Source of the DNA: Rhodocyclaceae bacterium
GTDB lineage: Bacteria > Pseudomonadota > Gammaproteobacteria > Burkholderiales > Usitatibacteraceae
NCBI GenBank assembly: GCA_020247545.1
Contig: JADCIX010000011.1
Coordinates: forward strand, 106,596 to 170,595
Direction: 5' to 3'
DNA length: 64,000 nucleotides
The notes under the pieces are model-generated. The model saw nothing but the letters and a program-made list of their open reading frames with translations, did not search any database and was not told the origin of the DNA. Both the position numbers and the translations under genes were made by a program. Position 1 is the stretch's first letter. The number at the start of each line of letters is the position of its first letter. This document shows positions 36,384 to 44,983 of this stretch, one piece after another.

Positions 36384-36848
36384 TTGATAAACGTTGCAGT
36401 CAGGCGGCCGTGGCTACCTTTAGTTGCGGTCGGCTTGCTCACCTGCAGCGTAGCTGCGGCTGCGCAATCAACTCCAGCAGCAATCGAGGATGGCATCTCT
36501 CAGCCACTGGGCGGCTTGGTGGGGGATGCCGCGCGCGGCAAAGCGATTGTCGCCAACCGCCAGCGGGGGCTTTGTGTGCTGTGTCATCAGTTACCAGAAT
36601 CCATTGGCGTTCCTGTTGCCTTTCAAGGCAATCTTGCACCATCCATCGCAGGAGCGGGTGGCCGATGGAGTGCAGCGCAATTGCGCTCCCGTATCGTTGA
36701 TAGCAGGAAACTCAACCCCACCAGCGTCATGCCCGCATACCACCGCACCGAAGGTCTGACACGTGTCGGCACGGCATGGCAGCAAAAACCCATTCTCGAT
36801 GCTCAACAAGTCGAGGATGTTGTCGCCTATCTCGTCACTCTGAAATGA
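36384..36848 (+). CDS. soxX: SoxX-like monohaem cytochrome c
   Basis: A 154-residue periplasmic cytochrome with a signal peptide (LVAVGLLTCSVAAAA), one haem site CVLCH, and the distal Met in SVMPAYHRTEGL. With SoxA it forms the SoxAX enzyme that links sulfur substrate to SoxY. The likely start is TTG at 36384, after GAAGG, only 2 bases past iorB; no better start exists. Confidence 0.88.
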   Translation: MINVAVRRPWLPLVAVGLLTCSVAAAAQSTPAAIEDGISQPLGGLVGDAARGKAIVANRQRGLCVLCHQLPESIGVPVAFQGNLAPSIAGAGGRWSAAQLRSRIVDSRKLNPTSVMPAYHRTEGLTRVGTAWQQKPILDAQQVEDVVAYLVTLK

Positions 36849-36855
36849 TGCTTGT

Positions 36856-37308
36856 ATGACCCCGCGACGAGTTTTCCTAACGCAGGTCTCCACTCTCGGG
36901 GCTGCCACTATTCTGCTGCGTTCGGTCGCCGCACTTGCAGACAATGACGCCCTCGTCGCGCTCACCCGCGCCTACGCAGGAGGCGGGCCAGTCCGTGAGG
37001 GCCGGGTGACACTCGAAATTGCGCCTCTGGTCGATAACGGCAATAGTGTACCGATCACCGTCTCGGTGCTAAGCCCGATGACAGCAGCAGACCGCGTTGT
37101 GGGCATCGCCGTCTTCAATGAAAAGAATCCGCAGCCAGAAGTAGCCGAATTCACACTTGGCCCGCGTGCGGGACGCGCAAAGATCGCCACACGAATTCGG
37201 TTAGCGACCACACAGAAACTGGTCGCGGTTGCCAAGATGTCTGACGGCAGCTGCTGGACACATACCGTTGAAGTTGTTGTCACGCTTGCCGCGTGCCTTG
37301 AAGACTGA
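36856..37308 (+). CDS. soxY: SoxY-like sulfur carrier with altered C-terminus
   Basis: A 150-residue exported carrier. A Tat-like or Sec signal (TPRRVFLTQVSTLGAATILL) precedes the SoxY domain (EGRVTLEIAPLVDNGNSVPITV ... VVGIAVFNEKNPQPEVAEFTL). In canonical SoxY the chain ends GGCGG, whose Cys carries the sulfur chain; here it ends VTLAACLED. A Cys is kept but the flexible glycine arm is missing. Operon position soxX-Y-Z supports the call. Confidence 0.82.
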   Translation: MTPRRVFLTQVSTLGAATILLRSVAALADNDALVALTRAYAGGGPVREGRVTLEIAPLVDNGNSVPITVSVLSPMTAADRVVGIAVFNEKNPQPEVAEFTLGPRAGRAKIATRIRLATTQKLVAVAKMSDGSCWTHTVEVVVTLAACLED

Positions 37309-37326
37309 TCGGGCGAGCGAGACATC

Positions 37327-37677
37327 ATGGCGCGCAATATTCTGACCGTACCCACCACTGCCAAAGTCGGCGAGATCATCGAGCTTCGTGCGTTGATTCA
37401 ACACCCGATGGAAACCGGTTATCGGCGCTCGAGTGAAGGTGTGATGATGGCGCGCGACTTGATCCGCAACTTCACTTGTCATTTTGTTGAAGCCGACGCA
37501 TCTGGCAAAGCAGGCGAGGGCGAACTGGTGTTCGCGGCCAAACTGTTTGCCGCAGTCTCAGCGAATCCGTATCTATCCTTTCACACCACCGCGTTTGCCA
37601 GCGGTTCGTTTTTGTTTGTTTGGACGGGTGACAACGGTTTCAAGCAGACCGAGCGTGTGGCCATCACGGTTCGATAA
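37327..37677 (+). CDS. soxZ: SoxZ, partner of SoxY
   Basis: A 116-residue protein with no signal peptide, exported bound to SoxY. The start KVGEIIELRALIQHPMETGYR and the end FVWTGDNGFKQTERVAI are typical SoxZ. A segment around residues 55-70 (EADASGKAGEGELVFAAKL) is a little longer than usual. Between soxY and soxA. Confidence 0.92.
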   Translation: MARNILTVPTTAKVGEIIELRALIQHPMETGYRRSSEGVMMARDLIRNFTCHFVEADASGKAGEGELVFAAKLFAAVSANPYLSFHTTAFASGSFLFVWTGDNGFKQTERVAITVR

Positions 37678-37686
37678 GCGCTCGGC

Positions 37687-38508
37687 ATGAACAAGGTGCA
37701 AAAACTAGTGGGTGTCGGATTTGTTTCCGTATTTGCCTCGGTATTTGCCTCCGTACTTGCCTTTACTGCAACACTTTCCACCAACGCCTTCGCCCAATCG
37801 CCAACCGACTCCCGCAAATCGGGTTACACCTACATGGCACCGTCAACGCAGGCACTACAAAACGACGATAGCCAAAATCCGGCGATGTTATGGGTCAAAG
37901 ACGGCGAGGCTGCGTGGCAACGCACCGAGGGCACAGCAAACAAATCTTGCGCGAGTTGCCACGGCGACGCAAAAACAAAAATGCGCGCCGTTGCCACGCG
38001 ATTTCCCGCGTATTCCGGCTCACTGGGTCGCGTAATCAATTTGCAGCAACAAATCAACTTATGTCGGACGGTTCAACAAAAGGCACCTTCACTGCCGTTG
38101 GAGCACCAAATCCTGCTGGCACTGGAAAGCTATGTCGCGTTGCAATCGCGCGGCTTGCCAATCAAACCGCCCGCCGATGCAAAACTAGGCGATGCCCAGA
38201 AAAAGGGGGAGGCCCTGTTTACCCAACGCATCGGTCAAATTGATTTAAGCTGTCAGGATTGCCACAACAATCAGGTGGGCCGGTCGTTGGCCGGCAATCT
38301 TATTCCGCAGGCGCATCCCACCGGCTACCCGCTCTATCGGCTGGAATGGCAGGGCGTGGGCGGGCTCCAGCGTCGAATTCGTAACTGCATGGTGGGCGTA
38401 CGCGCCGAACCCTACGCCTACGGTAGCGATGAGATGGTGGCGCTTGAGGCCTACTTGGCAAAGCGCGCCGCTGGCATGAAATTCGAAGCGCCCGCTGTGC
38501 GGCCTTAA
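37687..38508 (+). CDS. soxA: SoxA dihaem cytochrome c
   Basis: A 273-residue periplasmic cytochrome with two haem sites (SCASCHGD, SCQDCHNN) and the conserved Cys of the active-site haem ligand in RIRNCMVGVRAEPYAYGS. With SoxX it attaches thiosulfate or another sulfur species to SoxY. The signal peptide core is built from a 12-base tandem repeat (37717-37764). soxB, usual next gene, is absent here; the following gene is on the other strand. Confidence 0.92.
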   Translation: MNKVQKLVGVGFVSVFASVFASVLAFTATLSTNAFAQSPTDSRKSGYTYMAPSTQALQNDDSQNPAMLWVKDGEAAWQRTEGTANKSCASCHGDAKTKMRAVATRFPAYSGSLGRVINLQQQINLCRTVQQKAPSLPLEHQILLALESYVALQSRGLPIKPPADAKLGDAQKKGEALFTQRIGQIDLSCQDCHNNQVGRSLAGNLIPQAHPTGYPLYRLEWQGVGGLQRRIRNCMVGVRAEPYAYGSDEMVALEAYLAKRAAGMKFEAPAVRP

Positions 38509-38537
38509 CGGAGTTTTGTGCCTGCCTGGATCACACG

Positions 38538-40903
38538 TTAATGCAGCGGATGTGCCGAATATCCCGCCGGCAGAGAACCCGCGTTCACAATAACGGTGGG
38601 GGTGCCTTCGCCTAGATTCATCAGCCAAAGGGCGATGGCACCGTTTGGCTGAAGCCAGGCCACATCAAGCAGTCCATTGCCGTCAAAGTCACCCGATGCC
38701 AAGTAACGCCAGCCTTGTCCAATTGTGCCGAGGCTTTTTACTGTTTGCGCGACGACTCGGCTTCCACCTGATGTGCAGGATGCGTTCGGGTCGTCAGGTG
38801 CGCCACCAAATGGCGGTAAATCTACGCCAACCGCATTGAGCATATACAGCTTAACGTCGTTTTGTGGCCCCAAGGCCAACACGTCGCCGCGCCGATTACC
38901 CGAGAAATCGCCGAGTCGCAACGCGGTTGTTCCGGTTGGCAGACTTCCGGCTGATAGATTAGCGCAGGTTCGATTTGGCGTTGCCATCAGCGCGCGCATG
39001 GCGTTCGCCGGGCTGACGTACAACATGTCGTCCGCGCCATCACCGTTCAAATCCGCCGCCCCCAATAACGTCCAGTCGAGCGGCGCGCCACCGCGCTTTC
39101 GAACTTGTGTCACGCCCGCCCCATCGGTAAACCAAACGTAGGACACCCCGGTGTCGTCGATATTGCCGCTGTTACCGGTGAAGCGCCACACCAAATCGCC
39201 CTTACCGTCGCCATCCAGATCGCCGACCGCGTCCACCCGCCAAAGTGTCCGCACCTGACGAAGTGTGATCGCCGACGATTGCTGAAAATCTGGCCACACA
39301 ACAGCATCCCCGCGATCGCCTTGCGTCAGATTGAGCATTGGCAGATCCGACTTACCGTTACCTTGCAAATCAAAAAGACCGAGTGGCCGAAAGCCTATGG
39401 GGGCTGATGTCAGTGCGCTCCACTGTAGCTGATTGTTTACCAGTCGGCCTGCTTGAATTTGGTTCTGCGTATTCGCCACTACAACGGCGGATTTGCCTAC
39501 TCCATCGAGATCATTGGCTGCGCGACGGGACAGCGCTTTGAACGGCGTCCGGTTGTAAAACACCCGATACTGCAAAAAACCCTCGAATGCCGTCACCTCA
39601 ACTAGATCGGGGCACCCATCTTCGTCCACATCAATAACTTCAACGTCCGCCAATCGATCTGCTAGTACAGTGCTGGAGATCCCTGTGTAACGGCCGCGCC
39701 CATCATTAAGCCAGATCATGTCGACCGATTCACCGCTATAGCCTTGGTTGATATTCAGTACGATGTCGAGCGCACCATCGCCATTCAAATCTGCCAACCG
39801 GATGAAACGGTTCCAAGCACCAGTGGACTTAGACGAGCTTCCGATCAGCCGCGTAGACGATTCATCTCGAAACGTGCCATCTCCGTTGTTGATCAGGATT
39901 TGCAGGAACCTCCCAACGTAACCGGGCTCGCCCTGCGTACCGCAAATGATCAAATCGATGCGCCCGTCGCCATTCACGTCGTGGGCGACGATATCCTGCG
40001 AGCTTTGATTGGCACCAAATACACTGCGGGGAAGCTTAACTTCCGGGCGCTTGGTGAAGTCTCCTGAGCCATCATTCAGCAATACGATGTTGTCAGCATT
40101 CCCGTTGTAATAGTCAGTTCCCAGCACCAAGTCGGGAAAGCCATCAGCATTTACATCAACAAGCAAGCTGGTCGTGAACTTGCGGGTGAGCGTTAGCATC
40201 GCGGGTAGGAGATTGTTAGTCCGCTAAGCAAAGGTACCATCGCCGCGCCCCATCAAAAAATAAGGCGGGACGCGAGCTTGTCCGCCAACCTGTCCAACAT
40301 AGATGTCGAGGAAACCGTCTCCATTGATGTCAGCAACAGTCGTCGAATGCGAAAAATCAGAGCTCTCTGGCAGCGCAGCAGATCGGTCTTCAAAGGAGCC
40401 GTCGGGGCGTGAAATCATCAGTACATTGCGTTCGCCCTCCCATGGACTTGTGTCCCAACCATGCGCCGCGATGAAGATGTCTGGGCGACCATCACCGTTA
40501 AAGTCTGCGGTGATCACTTCGCGCGGGTGGTGGGGTGGTGAATACGCAACGGGATCGCGCCATTTCCAAATAAATCACGTGTGACGTCGTTCAGTCTTCC
40601 GCCTCCAGGGCGCAGAACACGCACAGGAACATTTGTCTTTACCGTGGGCGGGATGGTGCCCATCCCAACGATCAATTCCTGCTTTCCATTACGGCGAAGA
40701 TCGGGGGTGAAAGTCGTGAACGGCCCCGCACCATTGACCGTTGGTGTCCCGGGAATTGTGTCGAGGCGTGTGTACAGCGATGCCTGAAACGTAAGCACGG
40801 GCGGCTGCGCTGTAGTAAGCATGGGTGCAGCCACCGCAAATGTCAGCGCAGAATACAAAAACATCCGGCTTGCACCGCGCAACATTGTTTGCCTGAATCG
40901 CAT
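38538..40903 (-). pseudogene. FG-GAP/VCBS repeat secreted protein, broken twice
   Basis: Three consecutive reading frames (40903-40514, 40517-40224, 40199-38538) make one protein of about 780 residues. It has a signal peptide and about 11 calcium-binding FG-GAP repeats (DFNGDGRPD, DINGDGFLD, DVNGDGRID, DLDGDGKGD). Lesion one is an 8-bp tandem duplication (40525-40540) that shifts the frame; removing one copy restores PLRIHHPREVITADFNGDG. Lesion two is an in-frame TAG at 40224-40226, probably from CAG. Such proteins are surface or secreted adhesins or integrin-like proteins. Convergent with soxA. Confidence 0.85.
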
Positions 40904-41092
40904 TCTTTCCCCCTAAGAAATTGGTTTTGTTGTCTATTCGATGACATTTTCGCTAGGATAAGCGCACGCGCAAGTGCATGGACGATGCGCACGCAATTAG
41001 GCGAGCCAGGGGTGCGACCATAGTCAGACAGAAATTTACAATGGGTTGGGCACTGCGCCGTTAAACTATTGGCTTCTAACTCACTCTCCCCA

Positions 41093-41788
41093 ATGTCCGC
41101 CAAACATGTTTTTGTCGTCGACGATGACGACGTCACCGCCGCGATTCTGTCGGGCCATCTTGTAAAAGAGGGCTATCGGGTAACGCGCCTGGCCGACGGC
41201 AACACGTTGATCGACGATGTGCAGCGCGAGCAACCTGACGCGATCATTCTTGACGGCCGTTTGCCGAGTGCGGATGGGTTCGACTTGTGTCGGGAGTTGA
41301 GACCCAAGTTTGCCGGACCGATTTTGCTGCTGACAGCGCGCGATGACGATATTGATGAATTGCTTGGGCTTGAGCTGGGTGCGGACGACTACCTGCGTAA
41401 ACCGGCAACATCCCGCATCGTTCTCGCGCACTTGCGAGCCTGCCTGCGGCGGGCTGGTGGTGGCGGACCACAAGATGGCAAGGCAAGCCTCGCATTTGGT
41501 GATTTGCACATCAACCCGGCCTCGCGAAGTGCCACACTGAAGGGCGAGGCGATACCGCTCACGACTGCTGAATTTGATCTATTGTGGATGCTTGCCAGCC
41601 AGTCTGGTTCCGTACTCTCGCGGGAGGAAATCTTTCGACAAACGCGCGGTATTGATTACGATGGACTTGATCGATCCATTGATATGCGTGTTTCCCGGCT
41701 GCGCAAGTTGATTGGGGAGGACACCGAGAACCCCGCCATCATCAAAACCGTGCGCGGCAAAGGTTATTTGTTTGTAGCACCAGCGTAG
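41093..41788 (+). CDS. OmpR-family response regulator
   Basis: A 231-residue regulator: a receiver domain (FVVDDDDVTAAIL; phosphoacceptor Asp in AIILDGRLP; LLLTARDDDID) and a C-terminal winged helix (LTTAEFDLLWMLASQSGSVLSREEIFRQTRG). It lies ahead of the histidine kinase cluster. The Lys of the receiver is in YLRKPA. Start set at the ATG at 41093; a TTG at 41069 is also in frame. Confidence 0.88.
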   Translation: MSAKHVFVVDDDDVTAAILSGHLVKEGYRVTRLADGNTLIDDVQREQPDAIILDGRLPSADGFDLCRELRPKFAGPILLLTARDDDIDELLGLELGADDYLRKPATSRIVLAHLRACLRRAGGGGPQDGKASLAFGDLHINPASRSATLKGEAIPLTTAEFDLLWMLASQSGSVLSREEIFRQTRGIDYDGLDRSIDMRVSRLRKLIGEDTENPAIIKTVRGKGYLFVAPA

Positions 41789-41934
41789 CCAAGGCTGGGC
41801 GACGCCGCCGTGACAATCGGTGACAAAAGGGCAACACGCGGCCGACAGACGCGGCAAGCCGTCTCACTCAGAATATGTCTATTGCGGCTGACTAACAGGT
41901 TGCTGCAAGCGTCTCCCTACCAAAGGAATTGGAC

Positions 41935-42351
41935 ATGTTGAACTTGCATACCGAACGGAACAGTCTCGTACCCCGCAGTCACGCGGCATTTCAGCACATT
42001 GATCTTGATGCGGTCCAACATTTTGTTGACGAGCGCCCGGACGTGTTGTTGGAGCTGCTGCGGCTCGCGTTATCTACCTGTCGCGACCAAATTAGTTTCG
42101 TAAACCGCTACGGTGCCACTGGTGACGCCCCGGCACAGCGATTGGCAATACACAATCTACTGAACACGTTTAATTTCTTGCGCGCCAGAAAAGCAATAAC
42201 CACCGCTCGGCGAGCAGAGCGCTATGTCGCAGCATCGTATACGCCGTTGGGCCCGCTGATGCTGACTGAATTGAATGCGGTTTACGATGCCGTTGAGGCG
42301 GAGTTGTCTGCGTTCCTCAGTCATCCCGGCATCATCACCCCTGCGGTATAA
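41935..42351 (+). CDS. Divergent Hpt-like protein 1
   Basis: A 138-residue all-helical protein. The segment LAIHNLLNTFNFLRARKA is shaped like the phosphotransfer helix of Hpt domains, with a His in place, but lacks the Lys usually three residues later. It shares the motif IHxxLNTFNFL with the protein at 44496. It starts at the ATG at 41935 after AAAGGA. Located directly before the kinase gene. Hpt identity is inference. Confidence 0.5.
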   Translation: MLNLHTERNSLVPRSHAAFQHIDLDAVQHFVDERPDVLLELLRLALSTCRDQISFVNRYGATGDAPAQRLAIHNLLNTFNFLRARKAITTARRAERYVAASYTPLGPLMLTELNAVYDAVEAELSAFLSHPGIITPAV

Positions 42352-42376
42352 CCACGAACCGCGCTAGAGCTGCAAA

Positions 42377-44086
42377 GTGGCCACTCTTTCTCTCCCGCAA
42401 ACACGCTTCACGGGCAAGTTCCGATGGAATCATCTGTCGCCGGCTCGTCGTGTGGCGCTGTCGGTAACGCTGTTTGCCGGGGTGTCACTGTTTGCTGTTT
42501 GGTGCGTCGCGATGCGGGAAATTGCCAGCGAGCGCAAGCGCGTCATCGCCGAAGCTGCACAAGATGCGGCACATCTTGCCAGCGCATATGAGGAGCATAC
42601 GCTACGCACAATTTTGGCCGTCGACCAATCGGTACTGTTCCTAAAGCACGAGTATGAACGCCGCCACGGCACCTTCCAGCTAAGCCATTACGTTGATTCG
42701 GGTGTCCTTGCCAAGGAAGTTCTTAATCTCTATGCGGTCGTTGATACGTCAGGTTTTGTCACTGACTCAACCCAACCATTTCCGCGCATCAACTTGTCTG
42801 ACCGGGAACATATCCGAGTACATGCCACCAGCCCCAATAGCGGACTGTTCATCAGCAAGCCGGTGCTGGGCCGAATCTCGAACAAGTGGTCCATGCAGAT
42901 TACGCGCCGGCTCAACAACTCAAGCGGTGGCTTTGACGGCGCAATCGTCGCCTCGATGGACCCCTTCTACTTCACGCGTGTTTACCAAGCCTCAACCGCC
43001 GGGCGAAATAGCCTGGTCTCGCTGGTCGGGTCTGACGGGATTGTGCGGGCCCAACAGCTTGGCGACGTATCGTCCGTGGGACAGGACTTGTCGAAGTCGC
43101 GCGCGTTTCAAACGATGGTCGGCGCGGGGGTGCAGACTATCGGCACCACCACCGAACTCGACGGTAGCGAGCGCGTGGTGGCGTACCGAAAGCTGGCAAA
43201 TTTACCGCTGTACTTAGTCGTTGGTCTTTCTCTTCAAGAAGTCACCGCGACGATGGAGGACTACAAACGCGCCGTGCACACCATGGCCGGGCTGACATCT
43301 GTACTGATCGTGTTGTTTTGTGGCATGTTGCTCGGAACCATCGCACGCATCGAGGAAAGTCGTCAGGCCGCCCTGCAAGCTAACGAGGCGAAATCGCAGT
43401 ATCTAGCTAATATGTCACACGAACTACGCACGCCTCTCAGCGGCATTCTAGGATACGCTGAGCTGCTGAAAACAGACCTCAACGACCCGGAGCAACGCAA
43501 GTTTGCCATGGCCATTTACAAGAGTGGTGCGCATCTCTTGGAGCTCGTTAACACGGTACTTGATCTTGAGAAGGTGTCAGCGGGCATGATGGAAACCCAC
43601 GTCGAGCGCGAAAATCTGGCTGACTTGATTTCAGAAGTGGTGAACGGTCATCGCGCGAGTATCCGCACTAAGGGTTTGGAGCTTCGGTTTGAACTGCGAG
43701 AAGACCTTCCCGTATACGTGTCGTGTGATCGCTTGAAACTTACCCAAGTTCTCAATAACCTGCTCCATAATGCCATCAAGTTCACCGATACTGGGTTCAT
43801 TGGTGTGCGTGCCGGGCTGCGGGACGCACCGGCTGGTCAAGAACTATTCATCGAAGTTGCCGATAGCGGTATTGGCATCCCGAAGGCACTGCAAACTAGA
43901 GTTTTTGAGAAGTTCGTCCAAGTCAACGGCGCTGACGGCCGTGCTCAGCATGGTAGTGGTTTGGGCCTCGCACTGGTGAAGGAGCTCACCGCACTGATGG
44001 GCGGAAACATCACCCTGGACTCCACATCTTCCCAGGGCTCCATGTTTACCGTATCGCTTCCGCTCGAACCGTTACATTCCAGTTAG
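42377..44086 (+). CDS. Membrane sensor histidine kinase
   Basis: A 569-residue kinase: membrane helix about 25-45, a periplasmic dCache-like sensor (about 50-290, with INLSDREHIRVHA and ISKPVLG), a second helix (about 300-320), HisKA with YLANMSHELRTPLSGILG (His about 347), and a HATPase domain (NNLLHNAIKF, DSGIGIP, GSGLGLALVKEL). No receiver or Hpt is fused; these are encoded next door. Start is GTG. Confidence 0.88.
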   Translation: MATLSLPQTRFTGKFRWNHLSPARRVALSVTLFAGVSLFAVWCVAMREIASERKRVIAEAAQDAAHLASAYEEHTLRTILAVDQSVLFLKHEYERRHGTFQLSHYVDSGVLAKEVLNLYAVVDTSGFVTDSTQPFPRINLSDREHIRVHATSPNSGLFISKPVLGRISNKWSMQITRRLNNSSGGFDGAIVASMDPFYFTRVYQASTAGRNSLVSLVGSDGIVRAQQLGDVSSVGQDLSKSRAFQTMVGAGVQTIGTTTELDGSERVVAYRKLANLPLYLVVGLSLQEVTATMEDYKRAVHTMAGLTSVLIVLFCGMLLGTIARIEESRQAALQANEAKSQYLANMSHELRTPLSGILGYAELLKTDLNDPEQRKFAMAIYKSGAHLLELVNTVLDLEKVSAGMMETHVERENLADLISEVVNGHRASIRTKGLELRFELREDLPVYVSCDRLKLTQVLNNLLHNAIKFTDTGFIGVRAGLRDAPAGQELFIEVADSGIGIPKALQTRVFEKFVQVNGADGRAQHGSGLGLALVKELTALMGGNITLDSTSSQGSMFTVSLPLEPLHSS

Positions 44087-44118
44087 TCGCAGCATAGGTA
44101 TCCTGAAAGGCAATCAAC

Positions 44119-44496
44119 ATGAAACAAATACTAATCGTCGAAGACAACCCAATGAATGCCGAGCTGGCCAGAGTAATTCTGACGCGCGCCGGTTATGGTA
44201 CTGCAGTCGTCGAGCGAGCGGACTTTGCGATGGATTTTCTCGTTGGTAACGAAGTCGACGCCATCCTGAGCGATATCAGCCTTCCGGGAATGGGCGGCAA
44301 GGAGCTATGCCGATGGCTAAATGAACACCGACCCAGCACACGTCCGAGAATGGTGGCCTACACAGCATTTGCAATGCCACACCAGCGCCAGTCCATTCTC
44401 GAAGCGGGCTTCGACGCGCTGGTGGTCAAGCCCGCCAAGCTGGAAACCATACTCGACGCGATCGATCCTGACCGTAACCCGCTAGGGGATGTATAG
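44119..44496 (+). CDS. Stand-alone receiver protein (CheY-like)
   Basis: A 125-residue receiver domain only: acidic pocket IVEDNPMNAE, phosphoacceptor in AILSDISLPGMGG, Thr/Ala in MVAYTAFA, Lys in LVVKPAKLE. The form NPMNAELA is common in receivers that work with hybrid kinases. It may carry phosphate between the kinase and the Hpt-like proteins on each side. Confidence 0.88.
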   Translation: MKQILIVEDNPMNAELARVILTRAGYGTAVVERADFAMDFLVGNEVDAILSDISLPGMGGKELCRWLNEHRPSTRPRMVAYTAFAMPHQRQSILEAGFDALVVKPAKLETILDAIDPDRNPLGDV

Positions 44497-44903
44497 TGAC
44501 TCAGGCTAGCGTTGCGTGTAAGCGGCCCGCGCAGCCGACACCGTACAACATGCTCCATCTCCAACACATCAATGTAAACGAAATCACCGCCCACGCCGGT
44601 AGAGATACCGAGGTCTTACTGGGGCTTCTGCGCCTCGCGGTGAAGGTGGGTCGTGAACAGGTCGAGAATTTGCGTGGATTCGCCGAACTTGGCGACGTTG
44701 AGGGGTGCCGCTTTGCGATCCACAGCATGCTTAATACATTTAACTTCCTCCACGCACACGAGGCCGTGCGCCTAGCCACCGAGCTGGAAACTCTGGCACA
44801 CGGAACTAGCAACCCAATTCCGGTAGCAACTGCTGAAAAACTTTTTCTTGCGTGGGGCGAGGTTGAGCAAGATCTGATTAGCTTCATTCATCTTCACAAC
44901 TGA
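44496..44903 (+). CDS. Divergent Hpt-like protein 2
   Basis: A 135-residue helical protein. FAIHSMLNTFNFLHAHEAVRLATELE is the Hpt-like helix pair, with His but no following Lys. It is a paralogue of the protein at 41935. GTG start overlaps the last base of the receiver gene; an ATG at 44550 would give 117 residues and is possible. Confidence 0.5.
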   Translation: MTQASVACKRPAQPTPYNMLHLQHINVNEITAHAGRDTEVLLGLLRLAVKVGREQVENLRGFAELGDVEGCRFAIHSMLNTFNFLHAHEAVRLATELETLAHGTSNPIPVATAEKLFLAWGEVEQDLISFIHLHN

Positions 44904-44983
44904 CCTCTGCGGTGGCCTAGGCTAAAGGCTGAGAAGTTGCGTAGAATGCGCGCTCTTGCATTATGTGCACATGACTACTCTTC

